From the NCBI RefSeq assembly GCF_027924565.1, contig NZ_AP027041.1:2294001-2358000 (forward strand): a DNA stretch of 64,000 nt, given 5' to 3'. The notes under the pieces were generated by a model. That model searched no databases, was not told the DNA's origin, and worked only from the letters and a program-made list of their open reading frames with translations. Shown here piece by piece: positions 1 through 9,667 of the stretch (position 1 is its first letter; every line of letters begins with the position of its first letter). The translations under genes and the position numbers were made by a program. Origin of the DNA: Lysobacter auxotrophicus (GTDB taxonomy: Bacteria; Pseudomonadota; Gammaproteobacteria; Xanthomonadales; Xanthomonadaceae).

Positions 1-80
1 GTCGCGACGGGCTCGTTCGACAGGGCCGGCGCGGACCACACGCACAGGCCGATCAGCAGCAGCGAAAGACGACGGACCAC
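1..80 (-). CDS. Secreted protein, N-terminal fragment
   Basis: The first 26 codons of a gene running off the left edge are visible. A GTG start at 80 follows a GGAG ribosome site about seven bases upstream. The translation opens with two arginines, a leucine-rich hydrophobic core and an APALS-type cleavage site, which is a classical Sec signal peptide, so the product is probably periplasmic or outer membrane. The family cannot be told from this fragment. In E. coli and many relatives the gene after lolA is rarA; the fragment does not look like RarA, which is cytosolic. Confidence 0.55.
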   Translation of the reverse strand, partial: MVRRLSLLLIGLCVWSAPALSNEPVA

Positions 81-130
81 GTGGCGCTCCGGCGGCCGGC
101 GGATCCGGCCCTGCCTTCACCAGAAACGCA

Positions 131-152
131 AAGGCCTGCCGAAGCAGGCCTT
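131..152 (-). terminator. Rho-independent terminator after lolA
   Basis: Nine-base-pair stem AAGGCCTGC/GCAGGCCTT with a four-base loop, 25 bases beyond the lolA stop. The downstream side is only moderately T-rich. Confidence 0.7.
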
Positions 153-176
153 GGTTGCGATGCCGCCAGCGCGCGC

Positions 177-803
177 TTACTCGCCGCCGATCACGTCCAC
201 GCCCTTGGGCGGCGTGTAGCGGAAGGTGTCCGCGCCGAAAGCGGGATTGCGCTTCCAATTGGTGAATTCGATCTCGGTCCGCTGGCCGAGGTTGTCGACC
301 ACCTGCATTTTCACCAGGCCGCTGCCGCCGAAGCCCAGTCGGGCGCTGCGGAAGGCCGCGTCGGCCTCGCGTCGGGGCGCGAGCGACAGCCATTCCAGAC
401 CCTTGTCCATGCCCAGTTCCTTCACCACGAACTGCGCGTCCAGCTTGGCCGGGTCGATCAGCGCGGCGAGCGGGCTGTTCTGCTCCTCGACGCCCTGCGG
501 GCGAACGGTGGCCTGCTGCAGGTCCGGATCGAACACCCACACCTTCTTGCCGTCGGCGACGATGAGCTGCGGATACGGCTTCACGTACTGCCAGCGGAAC
601 AGGCGCGGCGCCGACAGCGCGAGCGTGCCGGTCGAGGTTTCCTTCAACTTGCCCTGCGGGTCGAAGACCTGCTGGCTGAACTCGCCGCTCAGGCCCTTCA
701 TGCCCTTGGTGAACGTGTTGAGGTCGTCGCGCGCGCCGGCCAGGGCCGGCGACGAGGCCAGCGCGAGCGCCAGCACGGCACCCAGGAAACGTACTGCACG
801 CAT
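177..803 (-). CDS. lolA: Outer-membrane lipoprotein carrier protein LolA
   Basis: Periplasmic chaperone that takes lipoproteins from the LolCDE transporter and passes them to LolB at the outer membrane. The 208-residue product has a clear Sec signal (hydrophobic segment ending SSPALAGA, about residues 1-22), followed by a LolA beta-barrel sequence with FSQQVFDPQG, FRWQYVKPYPQLIVADG and VWVFDPDLQQ. The chosen ATG at 803 has a CCGGAG ribosome site and starts just before the signal peptide. It lies 92 bases downstream of ftsK on the same strand, the same ftsK-lolA pairing seen in enterobacteria. A terminator follows, so it is probably the last gene of this transcript. Confidence 0.96.
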   Translation of the reverse strand: MRAVRFLGAVLALALASSPALAGARDDLNTFTKGMKGLSGEFSQQVFDPQGKLKETSTGTLALSAPRLFRWQYVKPYPQLIVADGKKVWVFDPDLQQATVRPQGVEEQNSPLAALIDPAKLDAQFVVKELGMDKGLEWLSLAPRREADAAFRSARLGFGGSGLVKMQVVDNLGQRTEIEFTNWKRNPAFGADTFRYTPPKGVDVIGGE

Positions 804-895
804 GCGAAAACTCCGGATATCCACGTGTTGCCGGCGAGTGTGCCGGCGGTTGTCTGAACAGGCCTGCACGCCGCGGCACGTCGCCGCGGCGGGGT

Positions 896-3256
896 TCATT
901 TCGGCGGCGGCGGCGCCAGCACCGAACGGTCGCCGTTGTGCTCCGGCGGGGTCACGACGCCAGCGGCTTCCATCGCCTCGATCAGGCGCGCGGCGCGGTT
1001 GTAGCCGATCTTCAGGCGACGCTGCACGCCGGAGATCGACGCGCGGCGGGTCTCGGTGACGATGCGGACGGCTTCGTCGTACAGCGGATCGGACTCGTCG
1101 CCGCCACCGCCGCCGGTCTCCGGCAGGCCCGTTGCGCCGACGACCACGCCGTCGCCCATCGTCTGCACTTCGTCCAGCACGCCTTCGATGTAATCCGGGC
1201 CGCCGCCGACCTGCTTGAGGTGCTCGACGACGCGATGCACTTCGTCGTCCGACACGAACGCACCGTGCACGCGCTCCGGCATGGCGGTGCCGGGCGGCAG
1301 GTACAGCATGTCGCCGTGGCCGAGCAGCGTTTCCGCACCGGACTGGTCGAGGATGGTGCGCGAGTCGATCTTGCTCGACACCTGGAACGCGATGCGCGTC
1401 GGGATGTTCGCCTTGATCAGGCCGGTGATGACGTCCACCGACGGTCGCTGCGTGGCGAGGATCAGGTGGATGCCGGCGGCGCGCGCCTTCTGCGCGAGGC
1501 GCGCGATGAGCTCTTCGACCTTCTTGCCGACGATCATCATCATGTCGGCGAATTCGTCGATGAAGATGACGATGAACGGCAGCGTTTCCAGCGGGCGCGG
1601 CGTCTCGCCGAGTTCGGCGTTCGGCTTGAACAGCGGATCCATCATCGGCTGGCCGGCCTCGATGGCGTCCCTCACCTTCTTGTTGAAGCCGGCGAGGTTT
1701 CGCACGCCGACGGCCGACATCAGCTTGTAGCGGCGCTCCATCTCGGCCACGCACCAGCGCAGGCCGTTGGCCGCTTCCTTCATGTCGGTGACGACCGGCG
1801 CCAGCAGGTGCGGGATGCCCTGGTAGACCGAGAGCTCCAGCATCTTCGGGTCGATCATCAGCATCCGCAGGTCCTTCGCGGACGCCTTGTACAGCAGCGA
1901 CAGCACCATCGCGTTGACCGCGACGGACTTGCCCGAACCGGTCGTACCGGCGACCAGCAGGTGCGGCATGCGCGCCAGGTCGGCGACGGTCGGGCGGCCC
2001 GCGATGTCCTTGCCCAGCGCGAGCGTGAGCGGGCTGGTCGACTTGTCGTATTCCTTCGAGCGCAGCAGCTCGGACAGGAAGATCATCTCGCGCGAGGTGT
2101 TCGGCGTTTCCAGGCCGATCACCGACTTGCCGGGAATCACGTCCACCACGCGCACCGACTTCACCGACAGGCCGCGCGCGATGTCCTTGTCGAGCGAGGA
2201 AATCTGGCTGACCTTCACGCCTGGCGCGGGCTCGATCTCGAACCGCGTAATGACCGGGCCCGGGTACGCGCCGACGACCTGCGCGTCGATGCGGAAGTCC
2301 TTGAGCTTGAATTCGATCTGGCGCGAGAGGGTTTCCAGCGTCTGCTCGTCGTAACCCTTCGGCTGCGGCTTGGGATCGTCGAGCAGCGCCAGCGGCGGAA
2401 TGCCCGAGCCGTCGCCGGTGTGGAACAACGGGATCTGCGTCTCGCGCTTGGCGCGTTCGCTCTTCTCCACGACCGCGGCGGCCGGCGGCGGCGGTTCGAT
2501 CTTGACCGGCGCACGCTTGGCGCGCAGTTCGGTATCGACCTTGCGCGCTTCCTCGCGCTCCTCGCGCAGCGCGCGCGTCTGCTGCCACTCGGTGGCCTGT
2601 TTCTCGCCCTTGCGGAACAGGGTGCTCGCGGTCGGACCGAAGGCCAGCACCCACTGGCCGATCTTGTCCATCACCGCGAACCACGACAGCCCCGTCGCCA
2701 GCGTCACCGACACCAGCAACAACGCGAGCAGGAACAGATTGCCGCCCACCGGGCCGAAGCCGCTGTAGAGCGATTTGCCGACAAGCTGGCCGAGGATGCC
2801 GCCCGCGCGGGCGGAAAACGCTTCGGCGTGGCCGACGCGCAGTTCGAGCAGGCCCGTGGCCGCCACGAGGAAACCGACGATGCCGACCAGTCGCAACGCC
2901 GGGCCGAAGTCCGCGTCGCCATCGCCGTCGCTGTCCATGCCGAACAGCGCGATCCATGCGATCGCGCCAAGCATGATCGGAAGCAGGAACGCGACGTAGC
3001 CGCACAGGTACAGCAGCACGTCCGCGGTCCATGCGCCGACGCGGCCGCCGACGTTGTGCAGCGGCGCGGTCACGCTGCCGGAGTGCGACCAGCCCGGGTC
3101 CTGCGGAGAGAACGTCACCAGGCTCGCCAGCAGGTACAGCAGCAGCGGCGCGATCAGGATCAGCGCGATGTCGCGCACCAGCCGCTGCCGTCGCGGCGAC
3201 GGCGGCAACTTTTCGGCCTTGAGCTTCTTTCGACTGGCTGCGGACGCTTGCGCCAC
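896..3256 (-). CDS. ftsK: DNA translocase FtsK
   Basis: Septal ATP-driven DNA pump that clears chromosome dimers and activates XerCD at dif. The protein has about 786 residues. A basic N-terminus is followed by four or five membrane segments within the first 190 residues, then a short linker with many E/R/K and P residues. The RecA-like motor carries Walker A GTTGSGKS and Walker [11 protein letters not shown]. The C-terminal gamma winged helix ([20 protein letters not shown], then [13 protein letters not shown]) reads KOPS sites. The linker is short, as in xanthomonads. GTG at 3256 is preferred because Xanthomonas FtsK aligns from there; an in-frame TTG at 3274 would add six residues, and the GAGG at 3269-3272 could serve the GTG start with long spacing. 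Confidence 0.97.
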   Translation of the reverse strand: MAQASAASRKKLKAEKLPPSPRRQRLVRDIALILIAPLLLYLLASLVTFSPQDPGWSHSGSVTAPLHNVGGRVGAWTADVLLYLCGYVAFLLPIMLGAIAWIALFGMDSDGDGDADFGPALRLVGIVGFLVAATGLLELRVGHAEAFSARAGGILGQLVGKSLYSGFGPVGGNLFLLALLLVSVTLATGLSWFAVMDKIGQWVLAFGPTASTLFRKGEKQATEWQQTRALREEREEARKVDTELRAKRAPVKIEPPPPAAAVVEKSERAKRETQIPLFHTGDGSGIPPLALLDDPKPQPKGYDEQTLETLSRQIEFKLKDFRIDAQVVGAYPGPVITRFEIEPAPGVKVSQISSLDKDIARGLSVKSVRVVDVIPGKSVIGLETPNTSREMIFLSELLRSKEYDKSTSPLTLALGKDIAGRPTVADLARMPHLLVAGTTGSGKSVAVNAMVLSLLYKASAKDLRMLMIDPKMLELSVYQGIPHLLAPVVTDMKEAANGLRWCVAEMERRYKLMSAVGVRNLAGFNKKVRDAIEAGQPMMDPLFKPNAELGETPRPLETLPFIVIFIDEFADMMMIVGKKVEELIARLAQKARAAGIHLILATQRPSVDVITGLIKANIPTRIAFQVSSKIDSRTILDQSGAETLLGHGDMLYLPPGTAMPERVHGAFVSDDEVHRVVEHLKQVGGGPDYIEGVLDEVQTMGDGVVVGATGLPETGGGGGDESDPLYDEAVRIVTETRRASISGVQRRLKIGYNRAARLIEAMEAAGVVTPPEHNGDRSVLAPPPPK

Positions 3257-3320
3257 CGTGATGTACTGCCTCAACAGGAGATCGTTAGTTATTGAATATA
3301 CGCGAAAAGCCGCGAATCGC

Positions 3321-3514
3321 GATTGGGGAATCGGGAATCGGCGAGGCCTCGGCCATTCAGGCTTTGGCTGTCCCTCCCACCATCCCGTCCCGAATGCCTC
3401 TTCCCCAAAACGATAATAGCCCGGGGCGACTGAGCGCCCCGGGCTATCGATTGTAGGTCGGCGGCGAACCGGTTGGCCGAGCGTTGCTCGACGATTCCCG
3501 ATTCCCGGTTCCCG
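3321..3514. repeat. Inverted GGGAATCG repeat pair, copy 1
   Basis: A unit GGGAATCGGGAATCG at 3326-3340, followed by CGAGGCCTC, faces an inverted unit CGATTCCCGATTCCCGG at 3492-3508. The pair flanks about 150 bp in the ftsK-ald gap, including the ald terminator. The same arms and the same CGAGGCCTC core recur between dnaK and dnaJ, and a degraded version lies upstream of hrcA. The element looks like a short non-coding mobile repeat; no reading frame in it is credible. Confidence 0.6.
3416..3447 (-). terminator. Terminator after ald
   Basis: Thirteen-base-pair perfect stem ATAGCCCGGGGCG with a six-base loop, followed on the minus strand by TATCGTTTT. It lies about 70 bases beyond the ald stop and is the strongest hairpin in this part of the window. 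Confidence 0.85.
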
Positions 3515-3518
3515 GCCT

Positions 3519-4589
3519 TTAGACCTTCATGTCCTGCAGCGCCGGATGGACGATCTTGCCGCCCTCGACGTTGATGCCGCGCACCAGTGCCTGGTTGCTG
3601 CGCCATTCGCTGCCCGAGGCCAGCTTGTTGACCCACGGCAGGATCGCCGCGCAGATCGCCTGCGAGCTGGTCTGCGGCACGGCGCCCGGCATGTTGGTCA
3701 CGCAGAAGTGGGTGACGCCCTCTTCCGCGTAGGTCGGCTCCTTCCAGGTGGTCGGACGCGAGGTCTCGAAGCAGCCGCCCTGGTCGATGGAGATGTCGAC
3801 CAGCACGCTGCCCGCTTCCATGCCCTTGAGCATTTCGCGGTTCAGCACGTGCGGCGCCTTGGCGCCGGTGACCAGCACCGCGCCGACGACGAGGTCGGCG
3901 GACGCGACTTCACGCGCGACGACGTCCGCGTACGGGTACAGCGCGGTGACGTTGTTGCCCAGGCGCATCATTTCGTCCATGCGGTCCTGGCGCATTTCGA
4001 ACACGACGACGTTCGAGCCACCGGCCGCCGCCAGCTGCGCCGACGCGCTGCCCGCCTTGCCCGCGCCGAACACGACGACCTTGCCGCGCTCGGTCGACGG
4101 CAGGCCGCCCAGCAGCTTGCCCTTGCCGCCCTGCGGCTGGTGCAGCAGGTGCGTGCCGACCTGCACGGCGATCTTGCCGGCGATGACCGACATCGGCGCC
4201 AGCAGCGGCAGGTCGCCGTTGGGCAGCTCGACGGTCTCGAACGCGACGCCGGTCAGGCCGATGTCGAGCAGTTCGCGCGTCAGCTTGGGCTCGGCTGCCA
4301 GGTGCAGGTAGCAGAACAGCAGGTGATCGCGGCGCAGGTGCGACAGGTCGCCGGCGATCGGCTCCTTCACCTTCACGATCAGCTCGCCCTTCTCGTACAG
4401 CGCGGCCGCGTCGGGCGCGATCTTCACGCCGAGCTGCGTGTACTGCTCGTCCTTGAAGCCCGACTTGATGCCGGCATCCTTTTCGATCCAGACCTCGTGG
4501 CCGCGCTTGACCAGGTCGCCGGCCGCGGCCGGAACGAGCGCGACGCGCCCTTCGAGGGTCTTGGTTTCCTTGGGAACGCCGATCCGCAT
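3519..4589 (-). CDS. ald: Alanine dehydrogenase
   Basis: NAD-dependent enzyme that interconverts L-alanine and pyruvate plus ammonia, usually serving alanine catabolism. The 356-residue length is typical. The N-terminus [10 protein letters not shown], the substrate Lys at about 75 (VKVKEP) and His at about 96 (FCYLHLA) match the family catalytic pair. The Rossmann motif is [14 protein letters not shown], preceded by the conserved VQVGTHLLH segment. The ATG at 4589 has a GGTAAGAG ribosome site; an upstream in-frame extension lacks homology. It is monocistronic, divergent from trxB, with its own terminator. Confidence 0.97.
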   Translation of the reverse strand: MRIGVPKETKTLEGRVALVPAAAGDLVKRGHEVWIEKDAGIKSGFKDEQYTQLGVKIAPDAAALYEKGELIVKVKEPIAGDLSHLRRDHLLFCYLHLAAEPKLTRELLDIGLTGVAFETVELPNGDLPLLAPMSVIAGKIAVQVGTHLLHQPQGGKGKLLGGLPSTERGKVVVFGAGKAGSASAQLAAAGGSNVVVFEMRQDRMDEMMRLGNNVTALYPYADVVAREVASADLVVGAVLVTGAKAPHVLNREMLKGMEAGSVLVDISIDQGGCFETSRPTTWKEPTYAEEGVTHFCVTNMPGAVPQTSSQAICAAILPWVNKLASGSEWRSNQALVRGINVEGGKIVHPALQDMKV

Positions 4590-4793
4590 GTCTCTTACCT
4601 TCGATCGTTGAAAAGCCGCGCGGTGTGCGCGGCTCGTGGGGGGATGGGGTGACGAAAAAAACGCCGCATCGGCGGCGCGCGTGCCTATTGTCGTCTGTCG
4701 CCTCGCCTGCCTCACGGCGCAGTGCAACATTGCGTCACGCGGCCGGGCCGGTTCAGCGCCTTGTGTTAGGGGGACCGCGCCGCCAAGCTATGA

Positions 4794-5828
<1,035 letters not shown>

Positions 5829-5880
5829 GGAACGCATCAGGGTGACGCGGCTTGCCGCGTCGCCCGCGTCACGAAGCCCG

Positions 5881-7038
5881 ATGTCGACCGCCCGCATCCT
5901 CGACTCGCTCGCGCAGGTTCCGGCCTCGCAGTGGGACGGGCTGCACGACGGACGCAACCCCTTCGTGGCGCGTGCCTTCCTGCTGGGGCTCGAAGCGCAC
6001 GGCTGCCTGCGCGAGCGCTGGGGCTGGCGGCCCCAGCACCTCACGCTGTGGGAGGGCGATGAACTCATCGCGGCGGCGCCGGCGTACCTGAAGGACAACT
6101 CGCACGGCGAGTTCGTGTTCGACCACGCCTGGGCGCACGCTTACGCACGTGCCGGCCTCGACTACTTTCCGAAGTGGCTCTGCGCAGTGCCCTATTCGCC
6201 CGTCACCGGGCCCCGGCTACTGGCGAAAACACCGGAACGTCGCCGCAAGCTAGTGGACACCATGACCGCGTTGTGTGCCGGAAACGAGTTGTCGTCCGTG
6301 CACGTCAACTTCCACACGGACGCGGAAGACGCCGACTTCCCGGACGACTGGTTACCGCGCGTCGACGTGCAGTACCACTGGCGCAATGACCGCGGCTGGC
6401 GCGCGTTCGACGACTATCTAGCCGCGTTCGACCACAAGCACCGGAAGAACATCCGGCAGGAACGCGCGAAGGTCGCGCGTGCGGGCGTGGCATTCCGCGT
6501 CGTCGACGGCACGCAGGCGACCGCGGACGACCTCTCCGCGATGCACGACTTCTACCTGCAGACCTTCGCCGAATACGGCAACCATCCGGCGATCACGCTG
6601 GAGTTCCTGCAGCACCTCGCGCGCGAGATGCCGACGTCGCTGGTCATCATGCTGGCGATGCGCGACCGGGCGCCGATCGCCGGCGCCCTGTGCCTGCGCG
6701 GCGGGGACACGCTGTACGGCCGCTACTGGGGCGCGATGGAAACCGTGCCCGGCCTGCACTTCGAGACCTGCTACTACCAGGGCATCGAGTACTGCCTGCG
6801 CGAAGGCCTCACCCGTTTCGAACCCGGCGCGCAGGGCGAACACAAACTGGCGCGGGGTTTCCTGCCGACGATCGTGCGCAGCCGGCACTGGATCGCGCAC
6901 CCGCAGTTCCGCGACGCGCTGCGCGAGTGGTGCTCGCAGGAAGCCGAATCCATCCGCGCCTACGCTCGCACGCTCTGCGCGCACTCGCCCTTCAAGGCGA
7001 CCGACGCCGGCCACGATGCGCCATCATCGCCGCCGTGA
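5881..7038 (+). CDS. FemAB/GNAT-like acyltransferase (DUF482 family)
   Basis: The 385-residue protein matches the family annotated as GNAT N-acetyltransferase or peptidogalycan biosynthesis protein (PF04339), a relative of FemAB transferases that use aminoacyl-tRNA. Recognisable features are the N-terminal PSQWDGL/NPFVARAFL segment, the central HKHRKNIRQERAKV helix and the C-terminal RFEPGAQGEHKLARGF block. The substrate of this family is not established. It begins 52 bases after trxB and its TGA overlaps the GTG of aat by four bases, so the two are co-translated. A link to Aat through shared use of charged tRNA is attractive but is inference only. Confidence 0.85.
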   Translation: MSTARILDSLAQVPASQWDGLHDGRNPFVARAFLLGLEAHGCLRERWGWRPQHLTLWEGDELIAAAPAYLKDNSHGEFVFDHAWAHAYARAGLDYFPKWLCAVPYSPVTGPRLLAKTPERRRKLVDTMTALCAGNELSSVHVNFHTDAEDADFPDDWLPRVDVQYHWRNDRGWRAFDDYLAAFDHKHRKNIRQERAKVARAGVAFRVVDGTQATADDLSAMHDFYLQTFAEYGNHPAITLEFLQHLAREMPTSLVIMLAMRDRAPIAGALCLRGGDTLYGRYWGAMETVPGLHFETCYYQGIEYCLREGLTRFEPGAQGEHKLARGFLPTIVRSRHWIAHPQFRDALREWCSQEAESIRAYARTLCAHSPFKATDAGHDAPSSPP

Positions 7039-7781
7039 GCACCCTGCCCGCCCTGCTGTCGCCCGACCCCGACGCGCCGTTCCCGCCCGTCGATCGGGCG
7101 CTGCGCCAGCCGGACGGACTGCTCGCGGTCGGCGGCGATCTCACGCCGGCGCGGCTTCTCAATGCGTATCGGCACGGCATCTTTCCGTGGTACTCGCAGG
7201 GGCAGCCGATCCTGTGGTGGAGCCCCGATCCGCGCACGATGTTCGCCACCGACGGCGTGCGCCTCGGGTCGAAGTTCCGCCGGGGCCTGCGTCGCTCGAC
7301 ATGGACCGTGCGTGCCGACACCGCATTCGCGCAGGTCATTCGCGCCTGCGCCGAGATCCCCCGTCCCGGCCAGCGCGGCACTTGGATCACCCCCGAGATG
7401 CGCGCCGCCTACGAGCGCATGCATGAACTCGGCCATGCGCATTCGTTCGAGGTGTTCGAAGGCGACCGGCTGGTCGGCGGCATCTACGGCATGGCGGCCG
7501 GCCGGATGTTCTTCGGCGAGAGCATGTTCAGCGCGGTCTCGGGCGGGTCGAAGGTCGCCCTGGCGGCGCTGGCCTTCCATCTGCGGCGATGGGGCTTCCC
7601 GCTGATCGATGCGCAGGTCGAGAACGACCACCTCCTCAGCCTGGGTGCGAAGCTGTGGCCGCGGCCGCGATTCCTGGCCGCTGTCGCCGAACTGACCGCG
7701 CAGCCCGGTATCGTGGGGGCCTGGACGGATCGCATCGGCGACTGGCCGGCGACCGCGCTGGCGGACGTAAATCGCCCCTGA
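7035..7781 (+). CDS. aat: Leucyl/phenylalanyl-tRNA-protein transferase
   Basis: Adds Leu or Phe from charged tRNA to proteins with N-terminal Arg or Lys, creating a degron that ClpS passes to ClpAP. The 248-residue protein carries the family signature GLLAVGGDL near residue 30, HGIFPWYSQGQPILWWSPDPR, the conserved GGIYGMAAGRMFFGESMFS and the end motif LIDAQVENDHLLSLGA. The GTG start at 7035 lies inside the stop of the preceding gene (GTGA overlap), and the homology begins there. clpA and clpS are a few kilobases downstream, so the whole N-degron pathway is clustered. Confidence 0.96.
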   Translation: MSTLPALLSPDPDAPFPPVDRALRQPDGLLAVGGDLTPARLLNAYRHGIFPWYSQGQPILWWSPDPRTMFATDGVRLGSKFRRGLRRSTWTVRADTAFAQVIRACAEIPRPGQRGTWITPEMRAAYERMHELGHAHSFEVFEGDRLVGGIYGMAAGRMFFGESMFSAVSGGSKVALAALAFHLRRWGFPLIDAQVENDHLLSLGAKLWPRPRFLAAVAELTAQPGIVGAWTDRIGDWPATALADVNRP

Positions 7782-7814
7782 CGAGGCCGCTTCGCCCGAT
7801 CCTTAACCGATTTT

Positions 7815-7843
7815 TTGCACGAACGCCACCGGCATGGCAAAAT
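7815..7843 (+). promoter_or_regulatory. Sigma-70-type promoter of infA
   Basis: TTGCAC at 7815-7820, a 17-base spacer and CAAAAT at 7838-7843. It lies about 60 bases upstream of the infA start and would allow transcription independent of aat. Confidence 0.6.
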
Positions 7844-7904
7844 GCGGGGCTTCGTTGCCGCTCCGCTCCCGGACCGGCGCCACGACACACATTCCAGGAA
7901 GCAC

Positions 7905-8123
7905 ATGGCAAAAGACGACGTGATCGAATTCGAGGGCACGGTGGCGGAAACCCTTCCGAACACCATGTTCCGGGTGCGCCTCGAAAACGGGCACGAGATC
8001 ATTGCCCACATCTCCGGCCGCATGCGGAAGAACTACATCCGCATCCTGACCGGCGACAAGGTGAAGGTCGAAATGACCCCGTACGACCTGACCAAGGGTC
8101 GCATCACCTACCGCATGAAGTGA
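7905..8123 (+). CDS. infA: Translation initiation factor IF-1
   Basis: Small S1/OB-fold protein that binds the ribosomal A site during initiation. All 72 residues match the family: [13 protein letters not shown], the RNA-binding [20 protein letters not shown] and the end KGRITYRMK. An AGGAAG ribosome site precedes the ATG. It has its own promoter and a strong terminator, so it is probably a single-gene unit between aat and the following aminotransferase. Confidence 0.98.
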   Translation: MAKDDVIEFEGTVAETLPNTMFRVRLENGHEIIAHISGRMRKNYIRILTGDKVKVEMTPYDLTKGRITYRMK

Positions 8124-8170
8124 CGTTCTTGCGAATTCGCTTCAGGTAAACCCGGCAAGTGCTTGAACAG

Positions 8171-8191
8171 AAAGCGGCCTCTGGCCGCTTT
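8171..8191 (+). terminator. Terminator after infA
   Basis: Nine-base-pair stem AAAGCGGCC/GGCCGCTTT with a three-base loop, followed by CTTCGTTTC, 47 bases after the infA stop. Confidence 0.85.
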
Positions 8192-8271
8192 CTTCGTTTC
8201 CGGGTGACCGCGCGCCGCCCGTGATCGCGTTGTCCCGAAGGACCGGCTACCGGTCGCCGCAGGGTGCCGCC

Positions 8272-9603
8272 ATGCCGAGCCGACGTGCCTTCCTCGCCGC
8301 GCAGGGCGTGCTGTTCGCCACTGCGGCCGCGCCCACCGGACTGCTTGCCGCGCTCGCGGCCAACACGCCCCCGATGCCCCGACTGGACGACTGGGAATTG
8401 GTGCGCGCGCTGTTCCGCCTCGACCCGGCCTGGCTGCACTTCTCCGGCTTCTATATCGCCTCGCATCCCGAACCGGTCCGCCAGGCGATCGAGGCGTTCC
8501 GGGTCGCCCTCGACGCCAATCCGCTGCTCACCGTCGAGCACGGGATGTTCGGCACCGACGAGCAGAGCCTGGAGGGGAAGGTCCGCGAGGCGGCCGCGCC
8601 TTACCTGGGCGGGCGCGCCGAAGACATCGCGCTGACCGGCAGCACCACGATGGGCCTGGCACTGGTCTACCACGGCCTGCAGCTGCAGCCGGGCGACGAG
8701 ATCCTCACCACCGTGCACGACCACGTCGTCCACCACGAGGCGATCCGGCTGTCGGCGCAGCGCAATGGCGCGAGCGTGCGGAAGATCCGCCTGTTCGAGC
8801 GATCGTCCGACGCGACGGTCGACGGCATCGTTGCGGCAGTACGCAGCGGCATCGGGCCGAAGACGCGCATCCTCGGCATCACCTGGGTGCAATCCAGCAC
8901 GGGGCTGCGCGCACCGGTCCGGGCGATCGCCGATGCGGTGGCGGAGATCAACGCCACGCGCAGCGAGGACCAGCGGGTGCGGATCGTGCTCGACGGCGTG
9001 CATGGCTTCGGCAGCGTGGATGCGGCGGCGGCGGAACTCGGCGCCGATTACTTCTGCGCCGGCACGCACAAGTGGATCCTCGGCCCGCGCGGCACCGGGC
9101 TGGTGTGGGCATCGGCGGAGAACTGGGCACGACTGCGCCCGACCATCCCGTCCTTCTCGGACCTGGAACTCTATGAAGCGTGGAAGGACGGCCGCCCGCC
9201 GCGCGGACCAAACAACGCAGCGCGCGTCACGCCCGGCGGCTTCCACGCCTACGAACACCACTGGGCGCTGGCGAGCGCGTTCGAGCTGCAGCGGCAACTG
9301 CAGCGGCCGCGCGTTGCCGGCCGGATCGCCGAACTCAACGGCCGGATCAAGGACGGATTGGCCGGCATCCCCGGCCTCACGCTGCACACGCCACGCGATC
9401 CCGCACTCTCGGCGGGAATCTGCTGTTTCGAACTCAAGGGAAAGACCCCCGACCAGATCGTCGCCGGCCTGCTGGCCCGCAAGGTGCTGGCGAGCAGCAG
9501 TCCGTATGCGGTGAGCTATGCGCGGCTTTCGGGCGGACTCATGAACACGCCCGACCAGGTCGACCAGGCATTGGCCGCCCTTCGCGAGGTGGCGAAGGGG
9601 TGA
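8272..9603 (+). CDS. Tat-exported aminotransferase class V-like PLP enzyme
   Basis: The 443-residue fold-type I PLP enzyme is related to isopenicillin N epimerase, cysteine desulfurase and similar proteins. The PLP lysine is in FCAGTHKWILGPRGTG, with the cofactor Asp/His in IVLDGVHGFG. Its N-terminus PSRRAFLAAQG, followed by an alanine-rich hydrophobic stretch to about residue 35, fits the twin-arginine consensus SRRxFL, so it is probably folded with PLP in the cytosol and exported. The substrate is unknown. The ATG at 8272 (AGGG upstream) puts the twin arginines at positions 4-5; an in-frame GTG at 8221 would add 17 residues. A bidirectional terminator separates it from convergent clpA. Confidence 0.85.
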   Translation: MPSRRAFLAAQGVLFATAAAPTGLLAALAANTPPMPRLDDWELVRALFRLDPAWLHFSGFYIASHPEPVRQAIEAFRVALDANPLLTVEHGMFGTDEQSLEGKVREAAAPYLGGRAEDIALTGSTTMGLALVYHGLQLQPGDEILTTVHDHVVHHEAIRLSAQRNGASVRKIRLFERSSDATVDGIVAAVRSGIGPKTRILGITWVQSSTGLRAPVRAIADAVAEINATRSEDQRVRIVLDGVHGFGSVDAAAAELGADYFCAGTHKWILGPRGTGLVWASAENWARLRPTIPSFSDLELYEAWKDGRPPRGPNNAARVTPGGFHAYEHHWALASAFELQRQLQRPRVAGRIAELNGRIKDGLAGIPGLTLHTPRDPALSAGICCFELKGKTPDQIVAGLLARKVLASSSPYAVSYARLSGGLMNTPDQVDQALAALREVAKG

Positions 9604-9616
9604 GCCGGAAAACGAG

Positions 9617-9646
9617 AACGCCGGGCGATTTGCGCCGCCCGGCGTT
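9617..9646. terminator. Bidirectional terminator, aminotransferase/clpA
   Basis: Eleven-base-pair stem AACGCCGGGCG/CGCCCGGCGTT with an eight-base loop between two convergent stop codons. TTCTAAG follows on the plus strand and TCTCGTTTT on the minus strand. Confidence 0.8.
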
Positions 9647-9667
9647 TCTAAGATCACGATTCGGCGA

